This document shows positions 19,773-30,019 of a stretch of DNA of 64,000 nt, piece by piece. The notes below the pieces were generated by a model. It did not search any database, was not told where the DNA came from, and saw only the letters and a list, made by a program, of their open reading frames with translations. Every line of letters starts with the position of its first letter. Positions within the stretch are counted from its first letter, which is position 1. Made by a program: the position numbers and the translations under genes. This stretch comes from Gammaproteobacteria bacterium (GTDB lineage Bacteria; Pseudomonadota; Gammaproteobacteria; Xanthomonadales; Marinicellaceae): NCBI GenBank assembly GCA_030430025.1, contig JAUIGR010000012.1:1-64000 (forward strand), in the 5' to 3' direction.

Positions 19773-20950
19773 TGTCAAAAGTTAAACAAAAAAATAATAA
19801 ATCGCTAAGTTGGCAAACCGTTGGTGTCGATGGTTGGTTAGCTTTTGCATTTGTCTTTTTGTTGGCTTTAGGTACTTTGATGGTTGCCTCATCTTCAATC
19901 GCAGTAGCAGAAAAAAATACAGGTGATGCTTTTTACTACCTCAAAAGACATATTCTTTTCATTGGATTGGGATTGTCTTGTGGATTGCTTGTCATGCAAT
20001 TGTCTTCTGAGTGGATTGATCGTCTCAGTAGACCTATGTTGATTATTGGGGCAGTGGCATTGGTATTGGTCTTGATTCCAGGTGTCGGCATAGAGGTTAA
20101 TGGCGCGCAACGATGGTTGAATTTTGGTGTGTCGAGATTTCAGGTGGTCGAAGCAGTCAAGTTAGCTTTGATTGCTGCTTTAGCCAGTTACATTGTCCAT
20201 CACATGAAAACAGTTCAAGGTTCTATGTTGGGAGTGCTTAAACCACTAGTTGGTGTTATTTTGTTAGCTGTTTTGTTGTTGATGCAACCTGATTTTGGTT
20301 CAGCGGCTTTGTTGCTTATCATTACTTTTGTGATGATCTATATTGCCGGTGCTCGTTATCGAGATATCAGCATCTTGGGGTTGCTGGCTTCAACAGGTAT
20401 GGCGTTGATTGCCTGGGCAGAGCCTTATCGTGTTAAGCGGTTAACTAACTTCCAGAACCCATGGTTGGATCCGTATGGTGATGGTTTTCAGTTGGTTCAG
20501 GCTTTGATTGCTGTCGGACGTGGTGAAGTTAATGGAGTAGGTATTGGTGCGAGTATCCAAAAGTTGTTCTATTTACCTGAAGCGCATACGGATTTTATAT
20601 TTGCTGTGTTTGCTGAGGAAATGGGTTTTGCCGGTGTTTTGATATTGGTTATGCTGTTTGCTTTACTCGTTTTTAGAATATTTAAGATATCCAAAGAAGC
20701 ATTCGATAATGGTAATGATTTTGGAGGTTTCTTATGTGCAGGTATTGCTGTGTGGGTTGCCTTACAGGCTGTTCTTAGCATGGGTGTTAATTTAGGTATT
20801 TTACCTACAAAAGGATTGACATTGCCGTTTATCTCTTCTGGAGGTTCAGCCATTATGATGAATGTAGTGGCATTGTCATTGGTATTTCGTGTCTCATTCG
20901 AAAATAGGCGTATGCATTTTCATAGTCGCAAAAAAGGAGCTGAGGCATGA
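19772..20950 (+). CDS. ftsW: Septal peptidoglycan polymerase FtsW
   Basis: 392 residues with about ten membrane segments of the SEDS family. Recognisable stretches are NGAQRWLNFG, MQPDFGSAALL (with the catalytic-region Asp), LPEAHTDFIFAVFAEEMGF and LPTKGLTLPFISSGGSA. It is the septal glycan polymerase partner of FtsI. The N-terminal about 20 residues are polar and cytoplasmic. Confidence 0.95.
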   Translation: MSKVKQKNNKSLSWQTVGVDGWLAFAFVFLLALGTLMVASSSIAVAEKNTGDAFYYLKRHILFIGLGLSCGLLVMQLSSEWIDRLSRPMLIIGAVALVLVLIPGVGIEVNGAQRWLNFGVSRFQVVEAVKLALIAALASYIVHHMKTVQGSMLGVLKPLVGVILLAVLLLMQPDFGSAALLLIITFVMIYIAGARYRDISILGLLASTGMALIAWAEPYRVKRLTNFQNPWLDPYGDGFQLVQALIAVGRGEVNGVGIGASIQKLFYLPEAHTDFIFAVFAEEMGFAGVLILVMLFALLVFRIFKISKEAFDNGNDFGGFLCAGIAVWVALQAVLSMGVNLGILPTKGLTLPFISSGGSAIMMNVVALSLVFRVSFENRRMHFHSRKKGAEA

Positions 20951-22008
20951 ATAAGCAAAAAACGTTTGTCATTATGGCCGGTGGGACAGGTGGTCATATA
21001 TTTCCTGGTGTTGCTGTGGCAAAGGCCTTGATGAGAGAGAACCACCGGGTTTTATGGCTGGGCTCTATAGGTGGCATGGAAGAGCGTATCGTTAGACAAG
21101 AAGGTATAGCAATCACTTTATTGGCTATTAAAGCTTTAAGAGGAAAAGGTTTGCTGGCCTTGTTGACGATGCCTTTTAGACTCAGTAAAAGTATTTGGCA
21201 GGCAAGACGTTTTTTTAAGCGAGAGCATGTTGATGTGGCCATTAGTTTCGGTGGTTTTGTTGCAGCACCAGGTGGGTTGGCAACACGATTTTGCGCAACA
21301 CGGTTGGTAATACATGAGCAAAATTCAGTTTTGGGTATGACGAATAAATATTTATCAAAACATGCTGATCGTGTTTTGACAGGTTTTGATTTGGATACTA
21401 TTCCCAATGGTGTTTGGGTTGGAAATCCGGTTCGCCAGCAAATAGAGGCACTCAATGGACGAATTTTTGAAGCAAATAGTCCTTTAAAGTTGTTGGTTTT
21501 AGGAGGGTCGTTGGGTGCGCAAAGTTTAAATACACTGATACCTCAAGTTTTGAGAACAGCCATTAAAAAGCAAGAAGTGGTGGTTAAGCATCAATGTGGA
21601 CGCAATAAGTTACAAGCGACTCAAGAAGCATATGGTGATTTAGTTGAGAAAGTAGAAATTTGTGAATTTGTGCATAACATGGCATCTGCTTATCAGTGGG
21701 CTGATGTTTGTATCTGCCGTGCTGGAGCGTTAACTATAGCCGAAATTACGGCAGTAGGACTCCCCTCTATATTGGTACCTTACCCATATGCAGTCGATGA
21801 CCATCAAACTCAAAATGCTCAATATTTGCTAGAACATGATGCAGCATTATTATGGCAGGAGAAAAATGGTGCGGGGACATTAGAAAAGGTTATTAACCAG
21901 CTGTTTGATTGCCAATGCTTAAAAAGGATGAATCAAGCTTTATCAGCACTATTTAAACCACAGGTGGCGAAAGTTATTGCACAGCATTGTGAGGAGGTGG
22001 CTGAGTGA
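20947..22008 (+). CDS. murG: UDP-GlcNAc transferase MurG
   Basis: 353 residues of a GT-B glycosyltransferase: the first G-loop AGGTGGHIFPGVAVA at the N-terminus, HEQNSVLGMTNKYLS, a second G-loop LVLGGSLGAQSLN and the donor-site region CRAGALTIAEITAVGLPSI. It converts lipid I to lipid II on the inner face of the membrane. It overlaps ftsW by four bases (ATGA). Confidence 0.96.
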   Translation: MNKQKTFVIMAGGTGGHIFPGVAVAKALMRENHRVLWLGSIGGMEERIVRQEGIAITLLAIKALRGKGLLALLTMPFRLSKSIWQARRFFKREHVDVAISFGGFVAAPGGLATRFCATRLVIHEQNSVLGMTNKYLSKHADRVLTGFDLDTIPNGVWVGNPVRQQIEALNGRIFEANSPLKLLVLGGSLGAQSLNTLIPQVLRTAIKKQEVVVKHQCGRNKLQATQEAYGDLVEKVEICEFVHNMASAYQWADVCICRAGALTIAEITAVGLPSILVPYPYAVDDHQTQNAQYLLEHDAALLWQEKNGAGTLEKVINQLFDCQCLKRMNQALSALFKPQVAKVIAQHCEEVAE

Positions 22009-23432
22009 ATTATCTGTCAGCAGGACACCAATTAGCGAGTCGCACTAAAAATATTCATTTGATTGGAGTGGGTGGTTCAGGCATGTCTGGTATCGCGGAA
22101 GTCTTACACAATTTGGATTTTAATGTGTCAGGTTCTGATTTGAATGATAATAAGGTTACAGCTCGTTTGAAAAATATGGGTGTCCAGGTCTACCACCAGC
22201 ATGATGCGCAATGGATTGAGCCAGTTGATGTGGTGGTGTACTCATCAGCAATCAAAAATGACAATGTTGAGCTGGTGGCTGCTCGGGAAGCTAAATTACC
22301 AGTATTAAGTCGGGCGGAAATGTTAGCTGAATTGATGCGCTTCAAAATAGGGATCGCTGTCGCAGGTACTCATGGTAAAACTACGACCACATCTTTGATT
22401 GCCAGTATATTAGCAGAAGCTGGGTTGGATCCAACCTTTGTGATTGGTGGACTGTTAAATGCGGCGGGATCGAATGCTGGTTTGGGTGCCAGTGAGTATT
22501 TGGTTGCTGAGGCAGATGAATCAGATGGCTCTTTTCAGTTGTTACAACCCGTTATGGCAGTGGTCACTAATATTGATGAAGACCACATGTCTACTTTTAA
22601 TAATGACATCAATATGCTGAAACGTTCTTTTGATCGTTTTATTCATCGAGTCCCATTTTATGGTGTTGTTGTTTTGTGTATCGATGATGAACATGTTATT
22701 GAGTTGAGTTCGGGTTTAACCCGGCATTGTATTACTTATGGTCTAAGCGAGTCAGCCAGTGTCCGGGCTATTAATATTTCACAAGATGGGCAGCAAATGA
22801 CATTTGATGTTGTCATTGAAGGCGAGATCTTTGCAGATCAGGTAGTACTGAATCTACCTGGTTTACATAATGTACAAAATGCACTGGCTGCTATAGCTGT
22901 CGGCCTTGAATTAAATGTGCCCCAAGATGCAGTAAAAAAAGCATTGCTAAATTTCAATGGTGTTGGTCGTCGATTCAATTTTTATTCTGGTATGAGAAAT
23001 GGCGAGAAAAAGTTTAATCTTATTGATGACTATGCCCATCATCCAACAGAGATGGCAGCAGTGATTTCAACTTGCCGTCAAGGTTGGCCAGGCCATCGAC
23101 TTGTTTTGGTTTTTCAACCGCATAGATACAGTAGAACCAGAGATTTATTTGATGAATTTGCTGATGTACTGAACCAGGCTGATGAAGTGATTATTACAGA
23201 AGTTTATCCTGCTGGAGAGCCTATTATCTCGGGTGCAACAGCTATGGATTTGTGTAAAACGATCAGACATCGAGGTAAGTTAGATCCTATCTATGTTAAT
23301 GATGTCAATGCTTTACCAAATGCAATCAAAGGATTGGTTCAAAACGATGATGTGGTATTAATGGTCGGTGCTGGCAATATTGGGGCCATCATTCAAAACA
23401 TTGTTCAACGACAAGGGGTGTCTGATGCGTGA
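22005..23432 (+). CDS. murC: UDP-MurNAc-L-alanine ligase MurC
   Basis: 475 residues, GTG start (22005) overlapping the murG stop, with GAGGAGGTGG just upstream. IHLIGVGGSGMSGIAEVL at the N-terminus and ATP loop GTHGKTTTTSLIAS, then DYAHHPTEM and FQPHRYSRTRDLFDEF, are classical MurC signatures. murB is not between murC and ddlB, so it must lie elsewhere. Confidence 0.96.
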   Translation: MNYLSAGHQLASRTKNIHLIGVGGSGMSGIAEVLHNLDFNVSGSDLNDNKVTARLKNMGVQVYHQHDAQWIEPVDVVVYSSAIKNDNVELVAAREAKLPVLSRAEMLAELMRFKIGIAVAGTHGKTTTTSLIASILAEAGLDPTFVIGGLLNAAGSNAGLGASEYLVAEADESDGSFQLLQPVMAVVTNIDEDHMSTFNNDINMLKRSFDRFIHRVPFYGVVVLCIDDEHVIELSSGLTRHCITYGLSESASVRAINISQDGQQMTFDVVIEGEIFADQVVLNLPGLHNVQNALAAIAVGLELNVPQDAVKKALLNFNGVGRRFNFYSGMRNGEKKFNLIDDYAHHPTEMAAVISTCRQGWPGHRLVLVFQPHRYSRTRDLFDEFADVLNQADEVIITEVYPAGEPIISGATAMDLCKTIRHRGKLDPIYVNDVNALPNAIKGLVQNDDVVLMVGAGNIGAIIQNIVQRQGVSDA

Positions 23433-24333
23433 TGGTATGCATGTAGCTTTAATGATGGGCGGTCAGTCGGCAGAACGTGAAGTGTCATTAAAGTCAGGCG
23501 CTGCTGTTAAAGGAGCGCTTGAGTCATTGGGGCATAAAGTCAGTTCTGTGAATGATATAAAAGCATTGAAAATGCTGCAAGAGTCAGTTGATGTAGTGTT
23601 TAATTTATTGCATGGTGCTGATGGAGAGAATGGTCAGTTGGCAGCTTGGTTAAATCTTGAGGGTTTCACTTATACTGGTTGTAATCATTTAGCAGGAGCA
23701 TTAAGTTGGTACAAGGACAAGGCTAAGTTGCTAGTGGCGGCTGCAGGTATTTTAACACCGAATTCACAGCTGGTTCATTCTGATAGCTTATGGACGGTAA
23801 CATCAGAAGGCCCATGGATTGTGAAACCAGCTGGTGAAGGCTCATCAGTTGGGTTACACAAGGCTGATGATAACGCACAATTGAAACAAGCAGTAAATGA
23901 TACGTTAAGGGTTACAGATTCAGTATTGATTGAAGATTATATTGAAGGAACTGAGTGCACAGTGGGTATTGTCGCAGGTGAAGTGTTACCTGTTGTTGCC
24001 ATTCTTCCTGAAGGAAAATTATACGATTATAAGGCTAAATACCATAGCAAAAAGACGCAGTATCTATGCCCACCAGATTTTGATTTGGATTGTCAGGCAG
24101 CTTTACAAGCCGATGCCATTAAGGCATTCAATGTACTGGAATTGTCGGGGTGGGGGCGTGTTGATTTTATCGTTGATGATCAGGGTAGACGCTGGTTTCT
24201 CGAGGCCAATACGACACCTGGGATGACACTGACTTCTTTACTGCCCAAGGCGGCCGCTGTGCATGGTTGGTCCTTCAATGAATTGGTTGAACGAATTTTA
24301 TTAACAGCTTTCAATGGAGGCAAAGGTGAGTAA
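23425..24333 (+). CDS. ddlB: D-alanine--D-alanine ligase
   Basis: 302 residues of an ATP-grasp enzyme: LMMGGQSAEREVSLKSG near the start, NLLHGADGENGQLAAWL, PWIVKPAGEGSSVGL, and the FLEANTTPGMT metal-binding end. The ATG at 23425 has AAGGGGTG four bases upstream; the frame extends further 5' into murC, but that part is not conserved sequence. It overlaps murC and ftsQ. Confidence 0.94.
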   Translation: MRDGMHVALMMGGQSAEREVSLKSGAAVKGALESLGHKVSSVNDIKALKMLQESVDVVFNLLHGADGENGQLAAWLNLEGFTYTGCNHLAGALSWYKDKAKLLVAAAGILTPNSQLVHSDSLWTVTSEGPWIVKPAGEGSSVGLHKADDNAQLKQAVNDTLRVTDSVLIEDYIEGTECTVGIVAGEVLPVVAILPEGKLYDYKAKYHSKKTQYLCPPDFDLDCQAALQADAIKAFNVLELSGWGRVDFIVDDQGRRWFLEANTTPGMTLTSLLPKAAAVHGWSFNELVERILLTAFNGGKGE

Positions 24334-25069
24334 AACCATTCAACTGTCATTAATTACAGGTTTATTGCTTTTGCTTTTTGTGGTCGCCATGATGGGTGGA
24401 TTGATTGAATCTGAACGTTGGAAAATTAATCAATTACAAGTATCTGCTGATTTTCATCGAATCACCGCTGAACAGCTGAGGCGTGTGGTAGCGAAAACAC
24501 CGGAGAGGTCATTTTTTAGATTGGAAGCCAGTGAAATCAAAGCAAATATTGAAGAAATGCCATGGGTTGAGACTGCTCATGTAGTGAAAAAATGGCCTGA
24601 TACATTAATAATTACAGTAAAAGAACATCAAGCAGTGGCAGTTTGGAATGACAAAGCATTGCTCAGTAGTGCGGGTGACATTTTTGTGGTAGATGGGGCA
24701 GAGTTGGGTAGTGAATTACCACAATTGTATGGTCAAGATGAGCGTGCTAGTGATATTTGGTTTGATTTTGTTAGTTATAATCAATTACTCAAACCAGTGG
24801 GATATGAGATTGCGCAGGCTAAAGTAAATGAGCGTGATGATTGGCGATTGATTCTGCGTAATGGTTTGGAATTGGTTTTAGGAACGGAGCAGCATGCAGC
24901 AAGGATTGTCCGCTTGGCAGAGACTTGGGATGCGCTCTTGGTTGAGTCAGATAAATTACCAGAAATAGTCGATTTGCGTTACAGCAATGGTTATGTTGTT
25001 CGTTGGCGTCAACAAGGTGAGGTTATGGAAAGAACAATTGTTGAGGGGGAGTTAGGGAATCATGGCTAA
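24326..25069 (+). CDS. ftsQ: Cell division protein FtsQ
   Basis: About 247 residues: one membrane segment (about 6-26), a POTRA domain (INQLQVSADFHRITAEQL to WPDTLIITVKEHQAVAVW) and a beta domain. It links FtsL/FtsB to the divisome in the periplasm. GTG 24326 is preferred over ATG 24314 because GGAGG (24316-24320) then lies five bases upstream. It overlaps ddlB and ftsA. Confidence 0.9.
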   Translation: MSKTIQLSLITGLLLLLFVVAMMGGLIESERWKINQLQVSADFHRITAEQLRRVVAKTPERSFFRLEASEIKANIEEMPWVETAHVVKKWPDTLIITVKEHQAVAVWNDKALLSSAGDIFVVDGAELGSELPQLYGQDERASDIWFDFVSYNQLLKPVGYEIAQAKVNERDDWRLILRNGLELVLGTEQHAARIVRLAETWDALLVESDKLPEIVDLRYSNGYVVRWRQQGEVMERTIVEGELGNHG

Positions 25070-26285
25070 GAAAAATGAAACCAGTTTGCAAGTGGGTTTA
25101 GATATTGGTACTTCTAAGGTCGTTGCTATTGTTGGTGAGCGACATATGGATGGTTCCATTGAAGTTGTTGGTATTGGTTCCTCACCTTCTCGTGGATTAA
25201 AACGAGGTGTTGTTGTTGATATTGAATCTACGGTTCAGTCAATTAAAAGAGCCATTGAAGAGGCCGAATTGATGGCGGGTTGTGAAATCCAATCTGTCTT
25301 TGTTGGTATTGCAGGTAGCCATATCCGAAGCATTAATTCGAATGGAATTGTTGCTATAAAGGATGGGGAAGTGAGTAGACAAGATGTGGACAAGGTGTTA
25401 GATGCTGCAAAAGCAGTAGCGATACCCAATGATCAAAAAGTTTTACATGTGTTGCCACAGGAATATGTTATAGATGGACAAGATGGGATACGTCATCCAA
25501 TTGGGATGTCAGGTGTTAGACTGGAAGCTCGTGTCCATTTGATTACTGGCTCGGAATCGGCAGCTCAAAATATCAGTAAATGTGTTGTCAGATGTGGCTT
25601 GTCGATAGATCAAATGATTGTAGAGCAACTCGCTTCATCTATAGCTGTTTTGACTGAAGATGAGAAAGATTTGGGTGTATGTATGGTGGATATCGGTGCT
25701 GGTACAACTGACATAGCAGTATTCACACAAGGAGCAATACGCCATGTCAGTGCCATACCAATAGCAGGTGACCAGGTGACTAATGACATCGCTGTTTCTA
25801 TGCGAACGCCAACACAATATGCCGAAGAAATCAAATTGAAATATGCTTGTGCTTTGAGGCAGTTGGCATCGCCTGATGAAACTATATCAGTGCCTTCAGT
25901 GGGTGAGCGTCAACCAAGAAGGTTAGCGAGGCAGACATTAGCTGAGGTAGTTGAACCTCGTTATGAAGAACTATTCAGCTTAGTGCAAGCTGATTTGCAG
26001 CGCAGTGGCTATATCGACATGATTGCTGCAGGTATTGTATTAACCGGTGGTGCTTCGCGAATGGAAGGTGCGGTTGAATTGGCAGAAGAGGTATTTCATG
26101 TGCCTGTACGACTGGGAATATCCGTTGGAGTAACGGGTTTGAAAGAAGTTGTTAATAACCCTGTGCATGCAACAGGTGTGGGGTTGTTGCAATATGGCGG
26201 TAATCAAGAAGATGTCGCTGATAATATAACAGAATCAGATACATGGTTCAGTAAATTTAAAAAATGGTTCTTGGGTGAATATTAA
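25062..26285 (+). CDS. ftsA: Cell division protein FtsA
   Basis: 407 residues of the actin-like fold: LDIGTSKVVAIVGE phosphate-1 motif, the 1C subdomain (residues about 85-160), MVDIGAGTTDIAVF phosphate-2, and IVLTGGASRMEGAVELAEEVF adenosine motif. It ends in an amphipathic membrane-targeting helix (SKFKKWFLGEY). It tethers FtsZ to the membrane. Confidence 0.96.
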   Translation: MAKKNETSLQVGLDIGTSKVVAIVGERHMDGSIEVVGIGSSPSRGLKRGVVVDIESTVQSIKRAIEEAELMAGCEIQSVFVGIAGSHIRSINSNGIVAIKDGEVSRQDVDKVLDAAKAVAIPNDQKVLHVLPQEYVIDGQDGIRHPIGMSGVRLEARVHLITGSESAAQNISKCVVRCGLSIDQMIVEQLASSIAVLTEDEKDLGVCMVDIGAGTTDIAVFTQGAIRHVSAIPIAGDQVTNDIAVSMRTPTQYAEEIKLKYACALRQLASPDETISVPSVGERQPRRLARQTLAEVVEPRYEELFSLVQADLQRSGYIDMIAAGIVLTGGASRMEGAVELAEEVFHVPVRLGISVGVTGLKEVVNNPVHATGVGLLQYGGNQEDVADNITESDTWFSKFKKWFLGEY

Positions 26286-26313
26286 TCTAAGGGTCAATTG
26301 GAGGTAATTAGAC

Positions 26314-27498
26314 ATGTTTGAAATAATGGAAACAGAAAGTAGTGGGGCAGTCATTAAGGTTATTGGTATTGGTGGCGGTGGTGGTAATACCGTTCAGCAA
26401 ATGGTCGATGCAGACATCGAAGGTGTTGAATTCATCTGCGCTAATACAGACATACAAGCACTAGAAAAAAGTAGCTGTCGTCATATTATTCGGATAGGAC
26501 AAAATGTAACTAAAGGTTTAGGCGCTGGGGCTAATCCAGAAACAGGTCGTCAAGCGGCCTTGGAAGATGCGGAATTACTCAAAGAAAGTCTACAGGGTAC
26601 GGATATGGTATTCATCACTGCTGGTATGGGAGGAGGAACTGGAACAGGCGCTGCTCCAGTCATTGCTCAGATTGCCAAAGAAATGGGTATATTAACTGTG
26701 GCTGTTGTTACTAAACCATTTCCATTTGAGGGTCGTCGAAGAATGGAGGTTGCTGATAAGGGGATTCAAGATTTAGAACAGCATGTAGATTCTTTGATTA
26801 CTATACCTAATGCTAAGTTGTTAACTCATTTTGGTCGCGATGTCACATTGCTAAACGCTTTTAAAGCAGCCAATGATGTGTTGCAAGGGGCAGTGCAAGG
26901 TATAGCAGAACTGATTACACGGCCTGGTTTGGTTAATGTTGACTTTGCTGACGTCAAGACAGTAATGTCAGAAATGGGCATGGCGATGATGGGTTCTGGT
27001 TCTGGTAAAGGTGATGATCGAGCAGCTCAAGCGGCTGAACTGGCAATGAATTCACCTCTGCTTGAAGACATCGATATGCATGGTGCTAATGGTATTTTAG
27101 TTAATATCACTGCAGGTATGGATCTATCAATTGGCGAATATGAGGAGATAGGCGAGTTGATTAAAGAATATGCATCAGACGAAGCGACTGTTGTTGTTGG
27201 TACATCGATTGATATGGACTTAACAGATGAGGTTAGGGTAACTGTTGTTGCTACAGGCTTAAACAAAGGGGCTCAATCGAATACACGGTCGCATATTCGG
27301 CCAGTTGAAATTAAGCGCGCAGTCAATTCAGGTGTAAATACTTCTCAGCCAATTCGGGCTACACGTGACGAGACAGTGGAAAATACTTTGGAGTCAACGG
27401 GAAATACAGTAGTCGATAAATTGCGAGATACGAGAGCAGAGTTAGATAATGATGATTATCTTGATATTCCAACCTTTTTGCGTAATCAGTTGGATTAA
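26314..27498 (+). CDS. ftsZ: Cell division GTPase FtsZ
   Basis: 394 residues. Tubulin signature GGGTGTG (within AGMGGGTGTGAAPVIAQ), VIGIGGGGGNTVQQM at the start, and the conserved C-terminal FtsA/ZipA-binding peptide DYLDIPTFLRNQLD. A strong GGAGGT ribosome site precedes it. The gap of 28 bases after ftsA is the first non-overlap since mraZ. Confidence 0.97.
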   Translation: MFEIMETESSGAVIKVIGIGGGGGNTVQQMVDADIEGVEFICANTDIQALEKSSCRHIIRIGQNVTKGLGAGANPETGRQAALEDAELLKESLQGTDMVFITAGMGGGTGTGAAPVIAQIAKEMGILTVAVVTKPFPFEGRRRMEVADKGIQDLEQHVDSLITIPNAKLLTHFGRDVTLLNAFKAANDVLQGAVQGIAELITRPGLVNVDFADVKTVMSEMGMAMMGSGSGKGDDRAAQAAELAMNSPLLEDIDMHGANGILVNITAGMDLSIGEYEEIGELIKEYASDEATVVVGTSIDMDLTDEVRVTVVATGLNKGAQSNTRSHIRPVEIKRAVNSGVNTSQPIRATRDETVENTLESTGNTVVDKLRDTRAELDNDDYLDIPTFLRNQLD

Positions 27499-27640
27499 TG
27501 TTGATTGATTGTTTAGAAGCATACTGATAATTTATTTGACATAAAACTGGAGTTTGAGCAAGTTCTTAACATTGTTTTGTGTGTTTATATTAAATTTATT
27601 TATACCGTAAGTTATTGCTAGATGTGACTCTATATGATAA

Positions 27641-27745
27641 CCACAAACCGACCGATTACCTCCTCGTTTGGTTTGTGGTATTTCAGTCACAATGTGGCAA
27701 AAAAGCCACAAAGAGGCTTGAGGGAATGTCTTTTTGTGGTACAAT
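27641..27745 (+). promoter_or_regulatory. lpxC promoter with hairpins upstream
   Basis: TTGAGG (27718-27723) and TACAAT (27740-27745) with a 16-base spacer form a good sigma-70 promoter 40 bases before lpxC. Just upstream are two perfect inverted repeats: CCACAAACC/GGTTTGTGG (27641-27649/27670-27678) and TGTGGC-A6-GCCACA (27693-27710). They may be protein sites or weak terminators for ftsZ. Confidence 0.5.
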
Positions 27746-27784
27746 CCAGACAGTTTCGTGCCCCGATGATGTTAGAATGCGCTT

Positions 27785-28696
27785 ATGATCGCACAAAGAA
27801 CACTAAAAAATACTGTTAGAGCCACAGGTGTGGGAATCCATACAGGTCAAAAAGTTTTTATCACCCTTAAACCAGCTGCTATTAACACTGGTATTGTATT
27901 TAGACGAGTTGATTACAAGCGTCCTATCAATATTCAGGCTGGTGCTGAACAAGTTGGTGAAACCAGCATGTCCACTACATTGGTTAAGAATGGTGTCAAA
28001 GTTGGTACAGTTGAACATTTGATGGCAGCTTTTGCTGGTATGGGGATTGATAATTGTTTAGTAGAACTGAGTGCTTCAGAGGTGCCGGTTATGGATGGTT
28101 CGTCGGGACCATTTGTCTTTTTAATTCAATCTGCGGGTATAAAAGAGCAGGCCGCAGCTAAGAAATTCATAAGAGTTAAAAAAACAGTCAAGGTTGAGAT
28201 GGGAGATAAATTTGCTAAATTATCACCATATGATGGTAACAAATTTTCTTTTGAAATTGACTTTAATCACCCAGCATTTGAGGACCATCATCGTCAAGCT
28301 GTTGTTGATATGGGACATCAGTCCTTTATCAAGGAAATATCCCGTGCACGCACTTTTGGTTTTATGCGTGATATTGAAATGTTACGCAATAATAACCTGG
28401 CTTTAGGCGGTAGTATGGATAATGCGATTGTAATGGATGACTACCGTGTACTCAATACCGAGGGACTGCGTTATCAAGACGAATTTGTTAAACATAAAAT
28501 TTTGGATGCCATAGGTGATATTTATCAGTTGGGCCATAGTATAATTGGTGCATACCACGGCTATAAGTCAGGACATGCTTTGAATAATGACTTAGCTAGA
28601 GCTTTGTTAGCTCAACCTGATGCCTATGAGATTGTTACGGTTGAAACCAAACGACAGGCTGCTACCATGCCTTTTCTGAAACCACTAGAAGTTTAA
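27785..28696 (+). CDS. lpxC: UDP-3-O-acyl-N-acetylglucosamine deacetylase LpxC
   Basis: 303 residues. Zinc-binding and catalytic motifs [38 protein letters not shown] and the closing [10 protein letters not shown] match LpxC, the committed step of lipid A synthesis. Its place directly after ftsZ is the usual gammaproteobacterial order. It implies an LPS-bearing outer membrane. Confidence 0.96.
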   Translation: MIAQRTLKNTVRATGVGIHTGQKVFITLKPAAINTGIVFRRVDYKRPINIQAGAEQVGETSMSTTLVKNGVKVGTVEHLMAAFAGMGIDNCLVELSASEVPVMDGSSGPFVFLIQSAGIKEQAAAKKFIRVKKTVKVEMGDKFAKLSPYDGNKFSFEIDFNHPAFEDHHRQAVVDMGHQSFIKEISRARTFGFMRDIEMLRNNNLALGGSMDNAIVMDDYRVLNTEGLRYQDEFVKHKILDAIGDIYQLGHSIIGAYHGYKSGHALNNDLARALLAQPDAYEIVTVETKRQAATMPFLKPLEV

Positions 28697-28711
28697 AAGC
28701 CACTTTTTGTT

Positions 28712-29482
28712 TCATTCTATTTGGTCAATCGCAAAATCAATATCCATCGCTTGTAAGCAGTCGAGAGCTTTAGATTTCGCAGCCTGTTTATAGAGTTTAA
28801 TGGCTTTTGACATACCTTTTTCCTCTCCATCCAAAAGTAAGTAGGCATTGCCGGCTTCGATTAAATTAATAGGTGATGAAGCAGCTTCTAAACCTTTTTT
28901 AATATGTTTTCTTGCTTCATCGGCTGAGGCACCATAAGTCAAACCACCTAGCATGCTACCTACCTTGTCAATAATTTCAGCATGATACATTGCCAATGCA
29001 ATGTGAGCTTCTCCATGGTTAGGTTCAGCTTCAAGTGTTTGTGTAAGTAGTGATTTGACTTTATTACCCAGCCCCTTTTTTAGTGCTTTGACAATGGAGA
29101 TGTTTTGGGCATATCTACCGATACATAGAGCTGTTGTGAATATAGCGTTGTGATCGTTACATTCTTCCAATAAATTTTCTGCGTGTTGGTAGGCTTCAGC
29201 TAATAGTGATATTGAAGTTTTTTCATCTTCACATATGTAATCGGTATAGGCGACAATAGTCCTAAGCAAAACAGGTAATGCTGCTGGTCCAGCAGAGAGT
29301 GCCAGTTTTGCAGCCTGATGGTAATGGCCATTATGAAACGCCAGCCAGGCATCAATCGTTTGTTCATCAGGTTTGGATTGAAGATCTCCTTGGTGTAGTT
29401 TGTCCCATTGGGCTAATAAAGATGTTTTATCAAAGTTTTTTATAAAAACATTATCAGTTGTTTGCCAATCAGTTAATTTCAT
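28712..29482 (-). CDS. TPR-like helical protein of unknown function
   Basis: 256 residues, no signal peptide. Short Ala-rich helical repeats (AWLAFHNGHYHQAAKLALSAG, EPNHGEAHIALAMYHAEII, NLIEAGNAYLLLDGEEKGMSKAIKLYKQAAK) indicate tetratricopeptide-like packing. The segment with YGASADEARKHIKKGLEAA resembles proteins annotated only as TPR hypothetical. It converges on lpxC with 15 bases between the stops. No function can be given. Confidence 0.65.
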   Translation of the reverse strand: MKLTDWQTTDNVFIKNFDKTSLLAQWDKLHQGDLQSKPDEQTIDAWLAFHNGHYHQAAKLALSAGPAALPVLLRTIVAYTDYICEDEKTSISLLAEAYQHAENLLEECNDHNAIFTTALCIGRYAQNISIVKALKKGLGNKVKSLLTQTLEAEPNHGEAHIALAMYHAEIIDKVGSMLGGLTYGASADEARKHIKKGLEAASSPINLIEAGNAYLLLDGEEKGMSKAIKLYKQAAKSKALDCLQAMDIDFAIDQIE

Positions 29483-29611
29483 TCTGTTACATCGATTTCC
29501 TTAATAACCTTGGTTAAGCAAAGGTTCTATTACTGTTTTAGTGTGTTTACTCTACAACTGCAAATTAATATACCTATATCTTTAGAAAAACACAACCGAT
29601 TGAGGTGATAC

Positions 29612-29974
29612 ATGAAAGTATATGAAATTAAGAATAATGCTAAGAATGTCGTATTGGCTGGTTTAGGTATGGTTTCCTTTACTCAAAAAGAAATTAGCAA
29701 GCTGTATGGTCTCTTAGTTCAAGAAGGTGCTAAATTTGAAAAAACAACCAAAAAGTCTGTAAAAAAAGTGGCTAATAATGCCGAAAGCAAAGTCAAAAGC
29801 TTTAAATCGATGGCTACAAAACAGGTCAATAAAGTTGAAAATTTGTTTGAAAGTAAAGTTGAAAATGTATTGGGTAAATTAGATATTCCAACAACAGATG
29901 ACATTAAAAAACTTGGTCAAAGAGTAGATATATTAATCAAAGAGTTAGAGAAAACTACAAAAAAAGCAGCTTAA
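29612..29974 (+). CDS. Phasin-like (PHA granule-associated, PhaF/PhaI-type) protein
   Basis: 120 residues: AKNVVLAGLGMVSFTQKEISKLYGLLVQEGAKFE followed by a Lys-rich coiled coil and the end FESKVENVLGKLDIPTTDDIKKLGQRVDILIKEL. This is the order seen in the PhaF/PhaI poly(hydroxyalkanoate) granule protein family. The ribosome site is TGAGGTGA. No PHA synthase is in the window; a longer relative is at 44775. Confidence 0.75.
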   Translation: MKVYEIKNNAKNVVLAGLGMVSFTQKEISKLYGLLVQEGAKFEKTTKKSVKKVANNAESKVKSFKSMATKQVNKVENLFESKVENVLGKLDIPTTDDIKKLGQRVDILIKELEKTTKKAA

Positions 29975-30019
29975 TTTATATGGATCTACCTATTAAAAAA
30001 ATGCACTAACCTTGTCCCT

